From: Deinococcus sp. LM3
GTDB lineage: Bacteria > Deinococcota > Deinococci > Deinococcales > Deinococcaceae
Length of the DNA: 38,000 bases
Direction: 5' to 3'
Assembly (NCBI RefSeq): GCF_002017875.1
Contig: NZ_MUFV01000001.1
Location: forward strand, 970,001-1,008,000
Both the position numbers and the translations under genes were made by a program. The notes beneath the pieces are model-generated. The model saw nothing but the letters and a program-made list of their open reading frames with translations. It was not told the origin of the DNA and did not search any database. Shown here in pieces: positions 1 through 9,413 of this stretch (positions within the stretch are counted from its first letter, which is position 1; every line of letters starts with the position of its first letter).

Positions 1-594
<594 letters not shown>

Positions 595-598
<4 letters not shown>

Positions 599-1458
599 CG
601 GAAGAGGACATCCTTTCTTCCCAGTCGCCGGAGCCGTCGCAGTCGCCGCAGGCGCGGGTGGACGGGCGTCCGTTCGTGGTGCGGGACGTGACGGACCCCT
701 GGGCGTTCCGGGCGCTGGAGCACGTGCAGGTGCGGGCCTGGGGGTACTCCGACCGGGAGGTGCTGCCCGGCACCATGTTCCGCATCAGTGCCGTGACGGG
801 CGGCGTGGTGCTGGGCGCGTACGCGAACCTGCCGCCCGGCGATCCGGCCGGGCAGGTGCCGGTGGGGCTGGCGTTCGGGTTCCCGGCGCTGCGGGGCGGT
901 GAGATCTGGCATCACTCGCATCTGCTGGCGGTGCATCCGCAGTGGCGGGGAACGGGAATGGCGGTCGCGTTGAAGCTGGCGCAGCGGGAGCGGGCGCTGG
1001 CGCAGGGCCTGACGCGCATGACCTGGACCTTCGATCCGCTGGTGGCGCGCAACGCGCGGCTGAACCTGGGGAAGCTGGGAGCGGTGGCCAGGACGTACCT
1101 GCCGGACTGGTACGCGCTGGAGGACGACCGCGCGGCGGCGTTCCCGGCGGACCGCCTGATGGTCGAGTGGGACCTGACCCGGCCGCATGCCGGGCGTCCG
1201 GCGCCGCCGCCGCGCGGGCAGGTGGCCCTGGAGGCGCTGGACGACGACCTGCGGCCGGGTGCGGCGCGGCTGTATCTGGCAGGGGGGCGGGTGCTGGCCG
1301 AGGTCCCGGCCCGTCCGGAGGTGCTGGAGGAGTCGGTGCGGCGCGAGTGGCGTCTGGCGCTGCGGGAGGTGCTGGGCACGTACCTGTCGCGCGGGTACGT
1401 GGTGACGGATCTGGCGCGGGCGGGGCACCGGGCGCATTACGTGCTGTCGCGGGAGTAG
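595..1458 (+). CDS. GNAT-superfamily acetyltransferase coupled to the racemase
   Basis: 287-residue protein. The first 30 residues are low-complexity (SQSPEPSQSPQ). A GNAT fold follows, with a strand ending in HSHLLAVHPQWRGTGMAVALKLAQRERAL. That contains the R/Q-x-x-G-x-G/A acetyl-CoA pyrophosphate loop (QWRGTGMA), followed by TWTFDPLVARNARLNL, as in the predicted acetyltransferases of the COG3375 type. The ATG overlaps the upstream stop (ATGA), which argues for an operon with the racemase. The acceptor is unknown. An N-acylation role serving the racemase substrate is a guess from context only. Confidence 0.8.
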
Positions 1459-1513
1459 ACCTGCCGCCCGGCTTCCCTGGGACGTGGGGGTAGTCGGAAA
1501 GACTCCGGCCGTG

Positions 1514-1530
1514 TTATGTTATTTACATAA
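1514..1530 (+). promoter_or_regulatory. RDRM (radiation/desiccation response motif) of ddrB
   Basis: A 17-bp palindromic motif reading TTATGTTATTTACATAA, matching the Deinococcus RDRM form TTATG-N7-CATAA in both outer arms. It sits 52 bp before the ddrB ATG. In Deinococcus the RDRM is bound by the repressor DdrO, which is inactivated by cleavage by PprI/IrrE after damage. ddrB is therefore expected to be damage-inducible here. Confidence 0.9.
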
Positions 1531-1582
1531 GAAGCCGGGTGGGCAAATCCTGCGCCCACCCGATCCCGCCACAGGAGGCCCC

Positions 1583-2137
1583 ATGCTGCACATCGAATTC
1601 ACCACCGACCTCGGAGCGCGCGTCACTGTCGACGTCGAGAACGCCACGCAACTCCTGGACACCCAGCGGCAGTACGGCCGCCTCGGCTGGACCAGCGGCG
1701 ACATTCCCAGCGGCGGCTACCAGTTCCCGCTGGACAACGAGAGCGACTTCGACTGGCACCTGATCGGCGCCCGCAAATGGACCAGCCCCGACGGCGAGGA
1801 ACTCGTCATCCACAAGGGCCACGCCTACCGCCGCCGCGAACTCGAGGCCGTGGACAGCCGCAAGATGAAACTCCCGGCCGCCGTGAAGTACTCACGCGGC
1901 GCCAAGAGCACCGACCCCGAACACATCCGCGAGAAGTCCGACGGGGAATTCGAGTACGTGACGCTGGCCATCTTCCGCGGCGGCAAACGCCAGGAACGCT
2001 ACGCCACCCCCAACCGTCCGGCCGCCTCCACCCAGAACGCACCGGCCCAGACCACCGCGCGCCCCGCCCCCACCCGCCCGGCCCCCACGCAGCCCCGCCC
2101 CGCCCCGGCCCGCGCAGACGACGAACCGCCGTTCTGA
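1583..2137 (+). CDS. ddrB: DdrB, Deinococcus single-stranded DNA-binding damage-response protein
   Basis: 184-residue protein recognised as DdrB from its N-terminus (MLHIEFTTDLGARVTVDVEN) and conserved core (YGRLGWTSGDIPSGGYQF, DFDWHLIGARKW, AAVKYSRGAKSTDPEHIREK). DdrB is a pentameric, non-OB single-stranded DNA-binding protein that promotes strand annealing early in recovery from ionising radiation. Residues 1-140 form the folded core. The last 45 residues are a Pro/Ala/Thr/Arg-rich tail ending DDEPPF, an acidic tip like that of SSB proteins. ATG 1583 is chosen because AGGAGG lies at 1572-1577 and the conserved N-terminus begins there. The RDRM lies just upstream, and a terminator follows the stop. 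Confidence 0.95.
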   Translation: MLHIEFTTDLGARVTVDVENATQLLDTQRQYGRLGWTSGDIPSGGYQFPLDNESDFDWHLIGARKWTSPDGEELVIHKGHAYRRRELEAVDSRKMKLPAAVKYSRGAKSTDPEHIREKSDGEFEYVTLAIFRGGKRQERYATPNRPAASTQNAPAQTTARPAPTRPAPTQPRPAPARADDEPPF

Positions 2138-2176
2138 ACGAGGCATGGATTGTGGGGCGTAGGAACCCCACAGAAA

Positions 2177-2220
2177 GAGGGCACCGCCGATCCGGGGTGC
2201 CCTCCTCTCTTTTCTTTTTC
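2177..2220. terminator. Terminator between convergent ddrB and mazG-like genes
   Basis: Stem GAGGGCACC (2177-2185) pairs perfectly with GGTGCCCTC (2196-2204). A T/C-rich run at 2205-2220 makes it a good terminator for the ddrB transcript. It may also serve the convergent gene on the minus strand. Confidence 0.75.
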
Positions 2221-2221
2221 C

Positions 2222-2704
2222 CTACTGCCTGCTGCTCGCGGCCCGTTCCAGCACCGAGCGGACATCGGCGGGCTGCCAGCCTTCGGGTTTCAGGATCTTG
2301 CCGTCGGCGCGGCGGGGACCGCTCGCCTTGGTCAGGTTCGCGCGGTGCACCTCGGCGAACACGGCGTCCGCGTCCACGCCCAGCCGGTCGAAGGCGCCGT
2401 ACGTGACGTACAGCAGGTCAGCCAGTTCGTGGGCCAGGGCGGTCAGGTCGGCGGCGACTAGGGGCTCTCCGGCGTCCATGCGGGCCGCCAGGGCGCGGAA
2501 TTCGGCGTCCACCTCGGCCGCCTCCTCCTGGATCAGGGTGCGGCGCAGCGTGAGCAGGTCGCGGTCCGGCACGGTGGGCACGTCGCGGCGGTCCTCTCCG
2601 ATCACGTCGTGAAAGGCCCGCAGGCGCCGGGCGTTCGAGGCGGGCCGCTGTTCAGCCGTGGCCGTCGGGTCGGTGGTGATCTGGTCAGCAGGGGCGGTCA
2701 TCAT
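2222..2704 (-). CDS. MazG-like NTP pyrophosphohydrolase family protein
   Basis: About 160 residues. The all-alpha NTP-pyrophosphatase signature is visible as LIQEEAAEVDAEF followed about 40 residues later by ALAHELADLLYVTYGAF. These acidic residues (EExxE and ExxD) bind Mg2+ in MazG, dUTPase-like and HisE relatives. The C-terminal part contains a conserved VHRANLTKASGPRRADGKI stretch. The likely activity is hydrolysis of an aberrant or regulatory nucleotide to the monophosphate; the substrate is not predictable. Of several possible starts, ATG 2704 is chosen because a TAGTCT box ends 6 nt before it, as in the other leaderless genes here. Confidence 0.8.
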   Translation of the reverse strand: MMTAPADQITTDPTATAEQRPASNARRLRAFHDVIGEDRRDVPTVPDRDLLTLRRTLIQEEAAEVDAEFRALAARMDAGEPLVAADLTALAHELADLLYVTYGAFDRLGVDADAVFAEVHRANLTKASGPRRADGKILKPEGWQPADVRSVLERAASSRQ

Positions 2705-2710
2705 CCGCAC

Positions 2711-2716
2711 AGACTA
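2711..2716 (-). promoter_or_regulatory. Leaderless -10 box (TAGTCT) of mazG-like gene
   Basis: TAGTCT on the minus strand ends 6 nt before ATG 2704. It fits the TANNNT-N6-8-start rule seen repeatedly in this window. Confidence 0.6.
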
Positions 2717-2752
2717 CCCAAGTGGACATGAAAGCAGTGGAGCGCCGGGCGT

Positions 2753-3268
2753 TCAGGGGCGCAGGGAGCCGCCGCGCAGGTCGGCGTCCGTGACGCTCAG
2801 CGGCGCGGTCAGGACGCGTCCGTCGGCCCGGACATCCAGCGTGACCGGCAGCGTGACGGTGCGGGCCGCGCAGACCCTGGCCCCGGCCGCGCAGCTGAAC
2901 AGCAGCGCCCGGACCTGCGCGGCGTAGCGGCCAGCCGGGGTGCCGGCCGGCACACTCAGCGGCAGGCGCAGCGGCGCGAGTTGCGCGTGATATCCGCGTC
3001 GCAGCGGGTGTGGGCGGCCCTGCGGCGCAGCGCTGACCTCCTGCCAGGGGGTATTCAGTGTCACGCGGTTTGGCGCGTCCGAGCTGATCAGGTAACCCCG
3101 CAGCGGAAACGAGACGGTCACGCTGCCGGACGCCGCCGCTGCGCCGCTCAGGAGGCAGGCGGCCAGCGTCACCCGCCGCGCCCATCCGCCCCGCGTCCCG
3201 CTCGGGCCGGCCGCACCCGGCTGAAGCCGAACCGGCGGGGGTGCTGTCATGCCCGGCAGTCCTTTCAT
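2753..3268 (-). CDS. Exported protein of unknown function
   Basis: About 171 residues. After an Arg-containing N-region (GGWARR) there is a hydrophobic segment (VTLAACLLSGAAAASG) that looks like a signal peptide with an Ala-x-Ala-type site, so the mature part is probably extracytoplasmic. The mature part is beta-rich (SVTVSFPLRGYLISSDAPNRVTL), with PLSVPAGTPAGRYAAQVRALLFSC and two cysteines about 7 residues apart (SCAAGARVC). The pattern recalls the N-terminal immunoglobulin-like domain of DsbD-type proteins, but that resemblance is weak. ATG 3268 follows a TATCCT box by 7 nt. An alternative ATG at 3250 is preceded by AAGGA. Confidence 0.65.
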   Translation of the reverse strand: MKGLPGMTAPPPVRLQPGAAGPSGTRGGWARRVTLAACLLSGAAAASGSVTVSFPLRGYLISSDAPNRVTLNTPWQEVSAAPQGRPHPLRRGYHAQLAPLRLPLSVPAGTPAGRYAAQVRALLFSCAAGARVCAARTVTLPVTLDVRADGRVLTAPLSVTDADLRGGSLRP

Positions 3269-3275
3269 CACCGGC

Positions 3276-3281
3276 AGGATA
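3276..3281 (-). promoter_or_regulatory. Leaderless -10 box (TATCCT) of the exported protein gene
   Basis: TATCCT on the minus strand is separated from ATG 3268 by 7 nt. Confidence 0.55.
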
Positions 3282-3352
3282 GCGACTCTGCCGGGCCGGG
3301 GCAGGCGCAGACAGGACAGATACGGCGGCGGGCCACAGCGTGGCGGCACATA

Positions 3353-3386
3353 GAGCAGGCGGCCGGAAGGTGAATCCCGGCCGCCT
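3353..3386. terminator. Strong GC hairpin, possible terminator
   Basis: GCAGGCGGCCGG pairs with CCGGCCGCCTGC across a 10-nt loop (about 3355-3388 including the arms). There is no T-tract on either side. It lies next to the structured RNA candidate at 3404-3615. It would act as that RNA's terminator only if the RNA were transcribed from the minus strand. Confidence 0.4.
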
Positions 3387-3403
3387 GCGTGTGTGTCGAA
3401 TTT

Positions 3404-3615
3404 GGGTGCGGGTGGTGGGGCTTGAACCCGCCTGCTGCCTGCCTTGGCCCGCTCGCGCGCCCGTTGGTGAAGAGGTGGGCGTCTCCCTCTGGCCTGATCG
3501 CCCGGTTCCGCCTGACCCTGTGGGGGCTGTGCGTTTCCGGTCACGACCTCACCAGGCCGAGGGAGAGTATGCCCCCGCAACGTCAGGTCTGCATGTGCCG
3601 GATGCCCACGCGCCC
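3404..3615 (+). ncRNA. Candidate structured non-coding RNA, about 212 nt (identity unknown)
   Basis: The gene-free stretch 3269-3703 holds an extended fold. GGGTGCG (3404-3410) closes with CGCGCCC (3609-3615). Inside, GGGCGT pairs with ATGCCC. Stacked on this is a long helix in which CTCCCTC pairs with GAGGGAG and GGCCTG with CAGGCC. A further hairpin near the 5' end pairs GGTGG with CCGCC. Three of these helices contain G-U pairs if the RNA is read on the plus strand and A-C mismatches on the minus strand, which favours plus. The length and rod shape resemble 6S RNA, but no diagnostic sequence is recognised. It lacks the conserved SRP loop, the RNase P core and a tmRNA tag. Context is ambiguous: no good plus-strand promoter is visible, and a GC hairpin lies just outside the 5' end. 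Confidence 0.45.
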
Positions 3616-3703
3616 TTAAGCAAAAATGCGTGCCAGCCCTCATTCAGCCTGATGGGCGTCACGTTTCGCGCCCGATCCGGGCGGCAGCAGGCAGAGGCGG
3701 CCT

Positions 3704-4354
3704 TCAGAGGTCCAGCAGGCGGTAGCCGTAGGCGTTCACGACCCGCGCGCCGCTGGCCGCGTCCCGGTACTCCTCCTTGCGGCCCTCGTACTCGTGAATG
3801 TGGCCGTGAACGACCAGGCGGGGGCGGCGGCGGTTCATGAACCGCGTGATGCTCTCGCAGCCCCGGTGGGCATAGTCGGTGCCGGCGTGCGGGCCGGTGG
3901 GCGGCGCGTGCGTGAGCAGCACGTCCACGCCGCGCCGCGCCTGCCACGCCAGCCGCGCCAGTCCCAGGCGACCCTGGTGGTCCGTGTACTGTCCGTGGCC
4001 CTTGTCGCGGTAGCGGGGCGCGCCGCCCCATCCGGCGATCCGCAGTCCCGCCTCGTCGATCACGCGGCCGTGCGCGGGGATCACGCCACGGGGCGGAACG
4101 CGCCGGTCTCCCTCGGTCACGAACTCGTTCTCGTGATTGCCGTGCACGTACACGACCGGGACGGTCATCTTGGTCGCCAGGAATTCCAGGTAGTAGCCGG
4201 GCAGGTCCCCGGCCGCCAGGACCAGATCGACTCCCTCCACGCCCTGCGGGAATCCCTCGCGATACACGAAGGGATGCACGAAATCCGCCAGCAGCATCAG
4301 GCGTTTGCCCAGCGGGGCCGGCAGCGGAGGTTGGGCGGGGGCAGGGTCGGTCAT
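3704..4354 (-). CDS. Calcineurin-like metallophosphoesterase
   Basis: 216 residues with the metal-binding blocks in order: LLADFVHPF near residue 22 (a slightly altered D-x-H block), VLAAGDLP (GD) near 47, VVYVHGNHENEF (GNHE) near 70, LLTHAPPTGPH near 147 and LVVHGHIHEY (GHxH) near 182. These ligate the two metals in the calcineurin-like phosphoesterase fold. The substrate is not predictable; the class includes nucleotide, phosphoprotein and nuclease activities. It is divergently oriented to the next GNAT gene, with about 200 bp between them in which no clear promoter could be assigned to this gene. Confidence 0.85.
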   Translation of the reverse strand: MTDPAPAQPPLPAPLGKRLMLLADFVHPFVYREGFPQGVEGVDLVLAAGDLPGYYLEFLATKMTVPVVYVHGNHENEFVTEGDRRVPPRGVIPAHGRVIDEAGLRIAGWGGAPRYRDKGHGQYTDHQGRLGLARLAWQARRGVDVLLTHAPPTGPHAGTDYAHRGCESITRFMNRRRPRLVVHGHIHEYEGRKEEYRDAASGARVVNAYGYRLLDL

Positions 4355-4539
4355 TCGGGGGAAGGGGCGCAGCGGACACGCGGGAGCAGGCAGGGGGGCC
4401 AGGAAGCGGGGGCAGGGAGGCGGCGGAACTTACCGCGCGGGCAGGCAGGTTGGAGAAGGTGAGTGTAGCCTGCCCGGCGCTCCACTCCGGGCCGGGGTGT
4501 CTGCACGGCCGCCCGGCGGGAGCGGCGGGCCTTTCAGGG

Positions 4540-4545
4540 TACGCT
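4540..4545 (+). promoter_or_regulatory. Leaderless -10 box (TACGCT)
   Basis: TACGCT is followed by 6 nt and then ATG 4552. It decides the start of the GNAT gene over the longer in-frame extension. Confidence 0.6.
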
Positions 4546-4551
4546 GCGGGC

Positions 4552-5082
4552 ATGCCGGTCCTCTTGAGCCCACGTTTACTTCTGCTGCCCCTGACCCGCC
4601 CGGTCCTGGAACGGCGGCTGGCTGGCGCGCCGTTCAGCCTGACGCTGGACACGCCGCAGGGCGCGCAGGACGTGTACTTCCCGCCGGAATGGCCGGGCGA
4701 CGCGCTGCCGCTGTTCCAGACGTGGCTCGCGGACCTGGGCGACGGGCCGGACGAGGTGCCCGGCACCTTCATCGCCGTTCACCGGGGGCACCTGAGCGCG
4801 CTGGGGCAACTGGGCGTGAAGGGGGCCGTCAGCGCGGCGGGCGAGCAGGAGATCGGGTACGGCCTGACCCCGGACGCGCGCGGGCGCGGCTACGCCACCG
4901 AGGCGGTGGGGGCGCTCGTGACGCACCTGCACGCCCAGGGGGTGGCAGTGGTCACGGCCCGCACCTCCCCGGACAACCGGGCCAGCGGGCGGGTCCTGCA
5001 GAAACTGGGCTTCCGGCAGGTGCGAACGGACAGCGGCGCGCCGGACGGTCCCCTGCTTCTGTGGGCGCACGCGCCCGCCTGA
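4552..5082 (+). CDS. GNAT-family acetyltransferase (RimJ/RimL-like)
   Basis: 176 residues beginning MPVLLSPRLLLLPLTRPVLERRL, the typical N-terminal strand and helix of RimJ/RimL-type N-acetyltransferases. EIGYGLTPDARGRGYATEAVGALVTHL holds the acetyl-CoA loop (R-G-x-G-Y-A), followed by VVTARTSPDNRASGRVLQKLGF with the conserved N-x-x-S-x-x-V-L-x-K-L-G-F end. The acceptor is unknown. The start is set by the TACGCT box 6 nt upstream. Confidence 0.85.
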   Translation: MPVLLSPRLLLLPLTRPVLERRLAGAPFSLTLDTPQGAQDVYFPPEWPGDALPLFQTWLADLGDGPDEVPGTFIAVHRGHLSALGQLGVKGAVSAAGEQEIGYGLTPDARGRGYATEAVGALVTHLHAQGVAVVTARTSPDNRASGRVLQKLGFRQVRTDSGAPDGPLLLWAHAPA

Positions 5083-5098
5083 CCCACTACCGGAAGCA

Positions 5099-5115
5099 TG
5101 AATATTCACCTGAAT
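5099..5115 (+). promoter_or_regulatory. Candidate arginine-regulator (ArgR/AhrC-type) operator
   Basis: Three TGAAT half-sites in alternating orientation: TGAAT (5099-5103), ATTCA (5104-5108) and TGAAT (5111-5115), about 75-90 bp before the arginase promoter box. ARG boxes of ArgR/AhrC are built from TGAAT/ATTCA arms, but normally with a 4-bp spacer, so this is only suggestive. Confidence 0.35.
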
Positions 5116-5189
5116 ACTCGCGCGGCGCGGCCAGGTCACGCGGGCCGGAAATAATGTTGCAGTCGCAAGGCATACCGCCGGGCGGCCTT

Positions 5190-5195
5190 TAAGCT
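5190..5195 (+). promoter_or_regulatory. Leaderless -10 box (TAAGCT) of arginase
   Basis: TAAGCT is followed by 6 nt and ATG 5202. Confidence 0.55.
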
Positions 5196-5201
5196 GGGTG
5201 C

Positions 5202-6101
<900 letters not shown>

Positions 6102-6177
6102 TACGGGTTCCGTTTCTCTCCTACGCGCATCCGCTCGGATTGAAGGGTCATTGCAGCCCCTTCAATCGGAGTCCGTA
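6102..6177 (+). mobile_element. MITE-like element, copy A (short form, 76 bp)
   Basis: It runs from TACGG to CCGTA and is flanked by a direct TAA repeat (6099-6101 and 6178-6180). The left TAA is the arginase stop codon. The right half contains the family hairpin (TTGAAGGG pairing with CCCTTCAA). It lacks the roughly 60-bp internal left segment found in the longer copies. Confidence 0.75.
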
Positions 6178-6181
6178 TAAG

Positions 6182-6240
6182 CCTGCGCACGGATCAGCGC
6201 CGCCCTTCTACCAGAGGGGCGGCGCTGATCCGTGTGCAGG
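6182..6240. terminator. Bidirectional terminator between arginase and DinB-like gene
   Basis: A stem of about 23 bp, CCTGCGCACGGATCAGCG... pairing with ...CGCTGATCCGTGTGCAGG, with one mismatch and an 11-nt loop. It lies between two convergent genes and is symmetric enough to serve both. Confidence 0.75.
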
Positions 6241-6257
6241 GAAACCGGGATGGGGCG

Positions 6258-6829
6258 TTACAGGTCGTCGCTGTCGGTGTCGGGCTCGCCCGTGTCTGCC
6301 TGTCCGGAGTCGGCCTGTCCGGGCGTGACCTGTGGGCGCGCGAAGCGCATGTAGTCCAGCCAGGGCGGCGTGTGGCCCAGCTGGCGGATCATCAGGCTGA
6401 TCTGCGCGGTGTGGCGGACCTCGTGGGTCATGACGTTCCACAGCAGCTGGTCCAGGGTGACGGTGTCACTGGCGGGGTCGTCCTGCACCAGTTTCACGCT
6501 GCGGTGCAGGTCGGGTTCGCTGGCCAGGAACGCGGCGGTGCGGCCGCTGACCTCGCGGCTGTACTCCAGAATCCAGTTCAGGTCGTACTGCTCAGCCTGG
6601 GGACGCACCCAGTCGTGCGGGTACTGACCCTGGACGCTGTCGCCCAGCACCACGGAATGCACCCAGTGGTCCTCGACGTCCGTGACGTGCAGCAGCAGGT
6701 CCTTGATGCTGTGGAACCGGTCGCCGCTCTCGATCAGGTCACGGTCCAGGTCGGCGGGCGGCAGGGCCCGCAGGAAGTTCCACAACTGGGCTCGTGCGGC
6801 AGACAGGTAGGAGTAGTACTCGCGTACGT

Positions 6830-6833
<4 letters not shown>
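6258..6833 (-). CDS. DinB/YfiT-fold protein
   Basis: 191 residues. The four-helix DinB fold is indicated by YYSYLSAARAQLWNFLRAL at the N-terminus and by three histidines in the usual places: H in DLLLHVTDVEDHW near residue 49, and the pair in NVMTHEVRHTAQI near 136-140. These bind a divalent metal in DinB/YfiT proteins, several of which are thiol-dependent transferases; the family is expanded in Deinococcus. The last 25 residues are acidic and repetitive (QADSGQADTGEPDTDSDD). The ATG overlaps the stop of the upstream dus gene, so translation is coupled to it. Confidence 0.8.
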
Positions 6834-7849
<1,016 letters not shown>

Positions 7850-7855
7850 CCGGCG

Positions 7856-7861
7856 AGGGTA
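7856..7861 (-). promoter_or_regulatory. Leaderless -10 box (TACCCT) of dus
   Basis: TACCCT on the minus strand, 6 nt before ATG 7849. Confidence 0.6.
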
Positions 7862-8010
7862 GCGCACCCCCGCCCCCACCGGGTGAAGCGCAGCTGAACT
7901 CCCCCAGCGGCGGCATTCACGGCGCCCCGCAGGGCGCGCGGTATGCTGGTCGCAGTCCGGCATCCCCTGCATCTGCTGTTCGCCCACCCTGCCGGATGGG
8001 AGGCTTCACC

Positions 8011-8517
8011 TTGAACGTAACGCCGCTGGCGCTGCATCACGCGCCGCTGCTTCACACGCTGTACCAGTCCGCTCCGGGTTACTTCGACCTGATCAGCACG
8101 CGCGTCCCCTCGGCCAGCGAGGTTCTGCGTGACGTGGAAATCGCGCTGCTCGACCCACGCCGCTCGCTGGAACTCGTGTACGACGACCAGGGCGAACTGA
8201 TCGGCAGTCTGGACTGCAAACGCGACTACCCGGAAACGGGCGACCTGACCATCAACCTGCTGCTGATCCGTGAGGACCGGCAGTCGCAGGGCCTGGGCGA
8301 ACAGGTGGTCCGGCACCTCGAGACGCACGCGCCGCCCGGCACGACCCGCATCCTGGCGAGCGTGCTGGGTGACAACCCGCGCGGCGCGCGCTTCTGGGAG
8401 CGGTTGGGGTACTCGTTCACGCTGGACGCCCGGCCCGTCATGAGCTGGTATGCCAAGCCTCTGAGCCGCGCCCCGCTGACCGGCCCCGGCGCGCCCCTGA
8501 CCGTCGCCAGCGACTGA
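8011..8517 (+). CDS. GNAT-family acetyltransferase
   Basis: About 168 residues. The GNAT core is visible as LELVYDDQGELIGSLDCKRDYPETGDLTINLLLIREDRQSQGLGEQVVRHLE, with Q-S-Q-G-L-G as the acetyl-CoA loop, and then GDNPRGARFWERLGYSF. The acceptor is unknown. Two starts compete: TTG 8011, with GGGAGG at 7998-8003 at ideal spacing, and ATG 7996, which would use that purine run as codons. The TTG is preferred. The stop TGA is the insertion point of MITE copy B. Confidence 0.8.
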   Translation: MNVTPLALHHAPLLHTLYQSAPGYFDLISTRVPSASEVLRDVEIALLDPRRSLELVYDDQGELIGSLDCKRDYPETGDLTINLLLIREDRQSQGLGEQVVRHLETHAPPGTTRILASVLGDNPRGARFWERLGYSFTLDARPVMSWYAKPLSRAPLTGPGAPLTVASD

Positions 8518-8590
8518 TCCGGACTCCGATTGAATGGCTTGCAGAGCCGCTGAGTCCGAGCAGAGCGAGAAGGAGAGAACCGGGTTCCGG
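8518..8590 (-). mobile_element. MITE-like element, copy B (decayed, inverted)
   Basis: It begins directly after the TGA stop at 8515-8517 with TCCGGACTCCGATTGAAT, the complement of the hairpin end of the family. It finishes with a degraded form of the other end (ACCGGGTTCCGG). The internal hairpin is eroded and the right flank no longer shows a clear target duplication. Confidence 0.6.
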
Positions 8591-8615
8591 GCGCCTGCGC
8601 AGGCCGCGCACGCCG

Positions 8616-8621
8616 TACACT
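8616..8621 (+). promoter_or_regulatory. Leaderless -10 box (TACACT) of argB
   Basis: TACACT is followed by 6 nt and GTG 8628. Confidence 0.65.
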
Positions 8622-8627
8622 CGGGGC

Positions 8628-9377
8628 GTGATCGTCAAGTACGGTGGGAATGCCATGAAAAGCCTGGAGTTGCGGCGCGCGGTCGCGGCCGAGATTGCCG
8701 CGCTGCGCGCCGAGTACCCGGTCGTGGTCGTGCACGGGGGCGGCCCGGTCATCGAGCGGGAACTCGCGGCGCGCGGCGTGACCAGCGAGTTCCGCGGCGG
8801 GCTGCGCGTGACTACGTCGCAGGCGATGGACGTGGTCGAGATGGCGCTGTGCCAGCTGAACAAGCAGCTCTCGCAGGACGTGGGGGGCGCCGTGGGCCTG
8901 ATGGGCCGCGACAGTGACCTGCTGCGCGCCGAGGTGCTGGACCCCGACCTGGGCCGAGTGGGCCGCGTAACGGACGTGAACGCCGGGCTGCTGCGCACGC
9001 TGCTGGGGGCGGGAATCACGCCCGTGCTGGGCTGCGTGGCGGTCGGGCCGGACGGCGAGGCCCTGAACGTGAACGCCGACACCGCCGCCGGGGCCGTGGC
9101 GGGTGCCCTGAATGACGGCGTCGTGTTCCTGACCGACGTGGACGGCGTGTACCGCGCCTACCCCGACCCGGACAGCCGCGCCGCGACCCTGACCCGCGCC
9201 GAGGTCGAGGAGGGCATCGCGCAGGGCTGGATCGCGGGCGGCATGATTCCCAAGGTGCGGGCCGCGCTGGACGCCCTGGACCGGGGGGCGCCGTTCGCGG
9301 TGATCGCCAGTGGCATGCAGGCCGGGGTGCTGGCCGCCGCCGCGCGGGGCGAGGCCGGCACGCGCATCACGCCCTGA
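8628..9377 (+). CDS. argB: Acetylglutamate kinase
   Basis: 249 residues. It phosphorylates N-acetylglutamate in the second step of the ornithine/arginine pathway; in the Deinococcus-Thermus group related enzymes can act in lysine synthesis, so the substrate is slightly uncertain. Amino-acid-kinase motifs are in order: MIVKYGGNAM (K and GG for ATP), VVVVHGGGPVIERELAARG near residue 35, LNVNADTAAGAVAGAL near 145, FLTDVDGVY near 168, and AGGMIPKVRAALDAL near 203. It starts with GTG right behind a TACACT box, as a leaderless message. An 18-bp direct repeat straddles its stop codon. Confidence 0.93.
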   Translation: MIVKYGGNAMKSLELRRAVAAEIAALRAEYPVVVVHGGGPVIERELAARGVTSEFRGGLRVTTSQAMDVVEMALCQLNKQLSQDVGGAVGLMGRDSDLLRAEVLDPDLGRVGRVTDVNAGLLRTLLGAGITPVLGCVAVGPDGEALNVNADTAAGAVAGALNDGVVFLTDVDGVYRAYPDPDSRAATLTRAEVEEGIAQGWIAGGMIPKVRAALDALDRGAPFAVIASGMQAGVLAAAARGEAGTRITP

Positions 9378-9408
9378 GCGTCCTCTCCGGGCGCATCACG
9401 CCCTGAGC
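9362..9408 (+). repeat. 18-bp direct repeat across the argB stop
   Basis: GCGCATCACGCCCTGAGC occurs at 9362-9379 and again at 9391-9408 with an 11-bp spacer. The last codons and stop of argB have been duplicated downstream. Confidence 0.8.
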
Positions 9409-9413
9409 CTGCG

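Noticed and set aside
3404..3440. tRNA-like T-arm (GGTTCAAGC) on the minus strand
   Set aside because: No matching acceptor or anticodon arms; the stem has a C-A mismatch, and the piece fits better in the longer structured RNA.
3500..3560. SRP-RNA-like GTGACCGGAAACG...CAGCC on the minus strand
   Set aside because: The invariant CAGG and AGCAG bases of the SRP symmetric loop are missing and the flanking helix does not fit.
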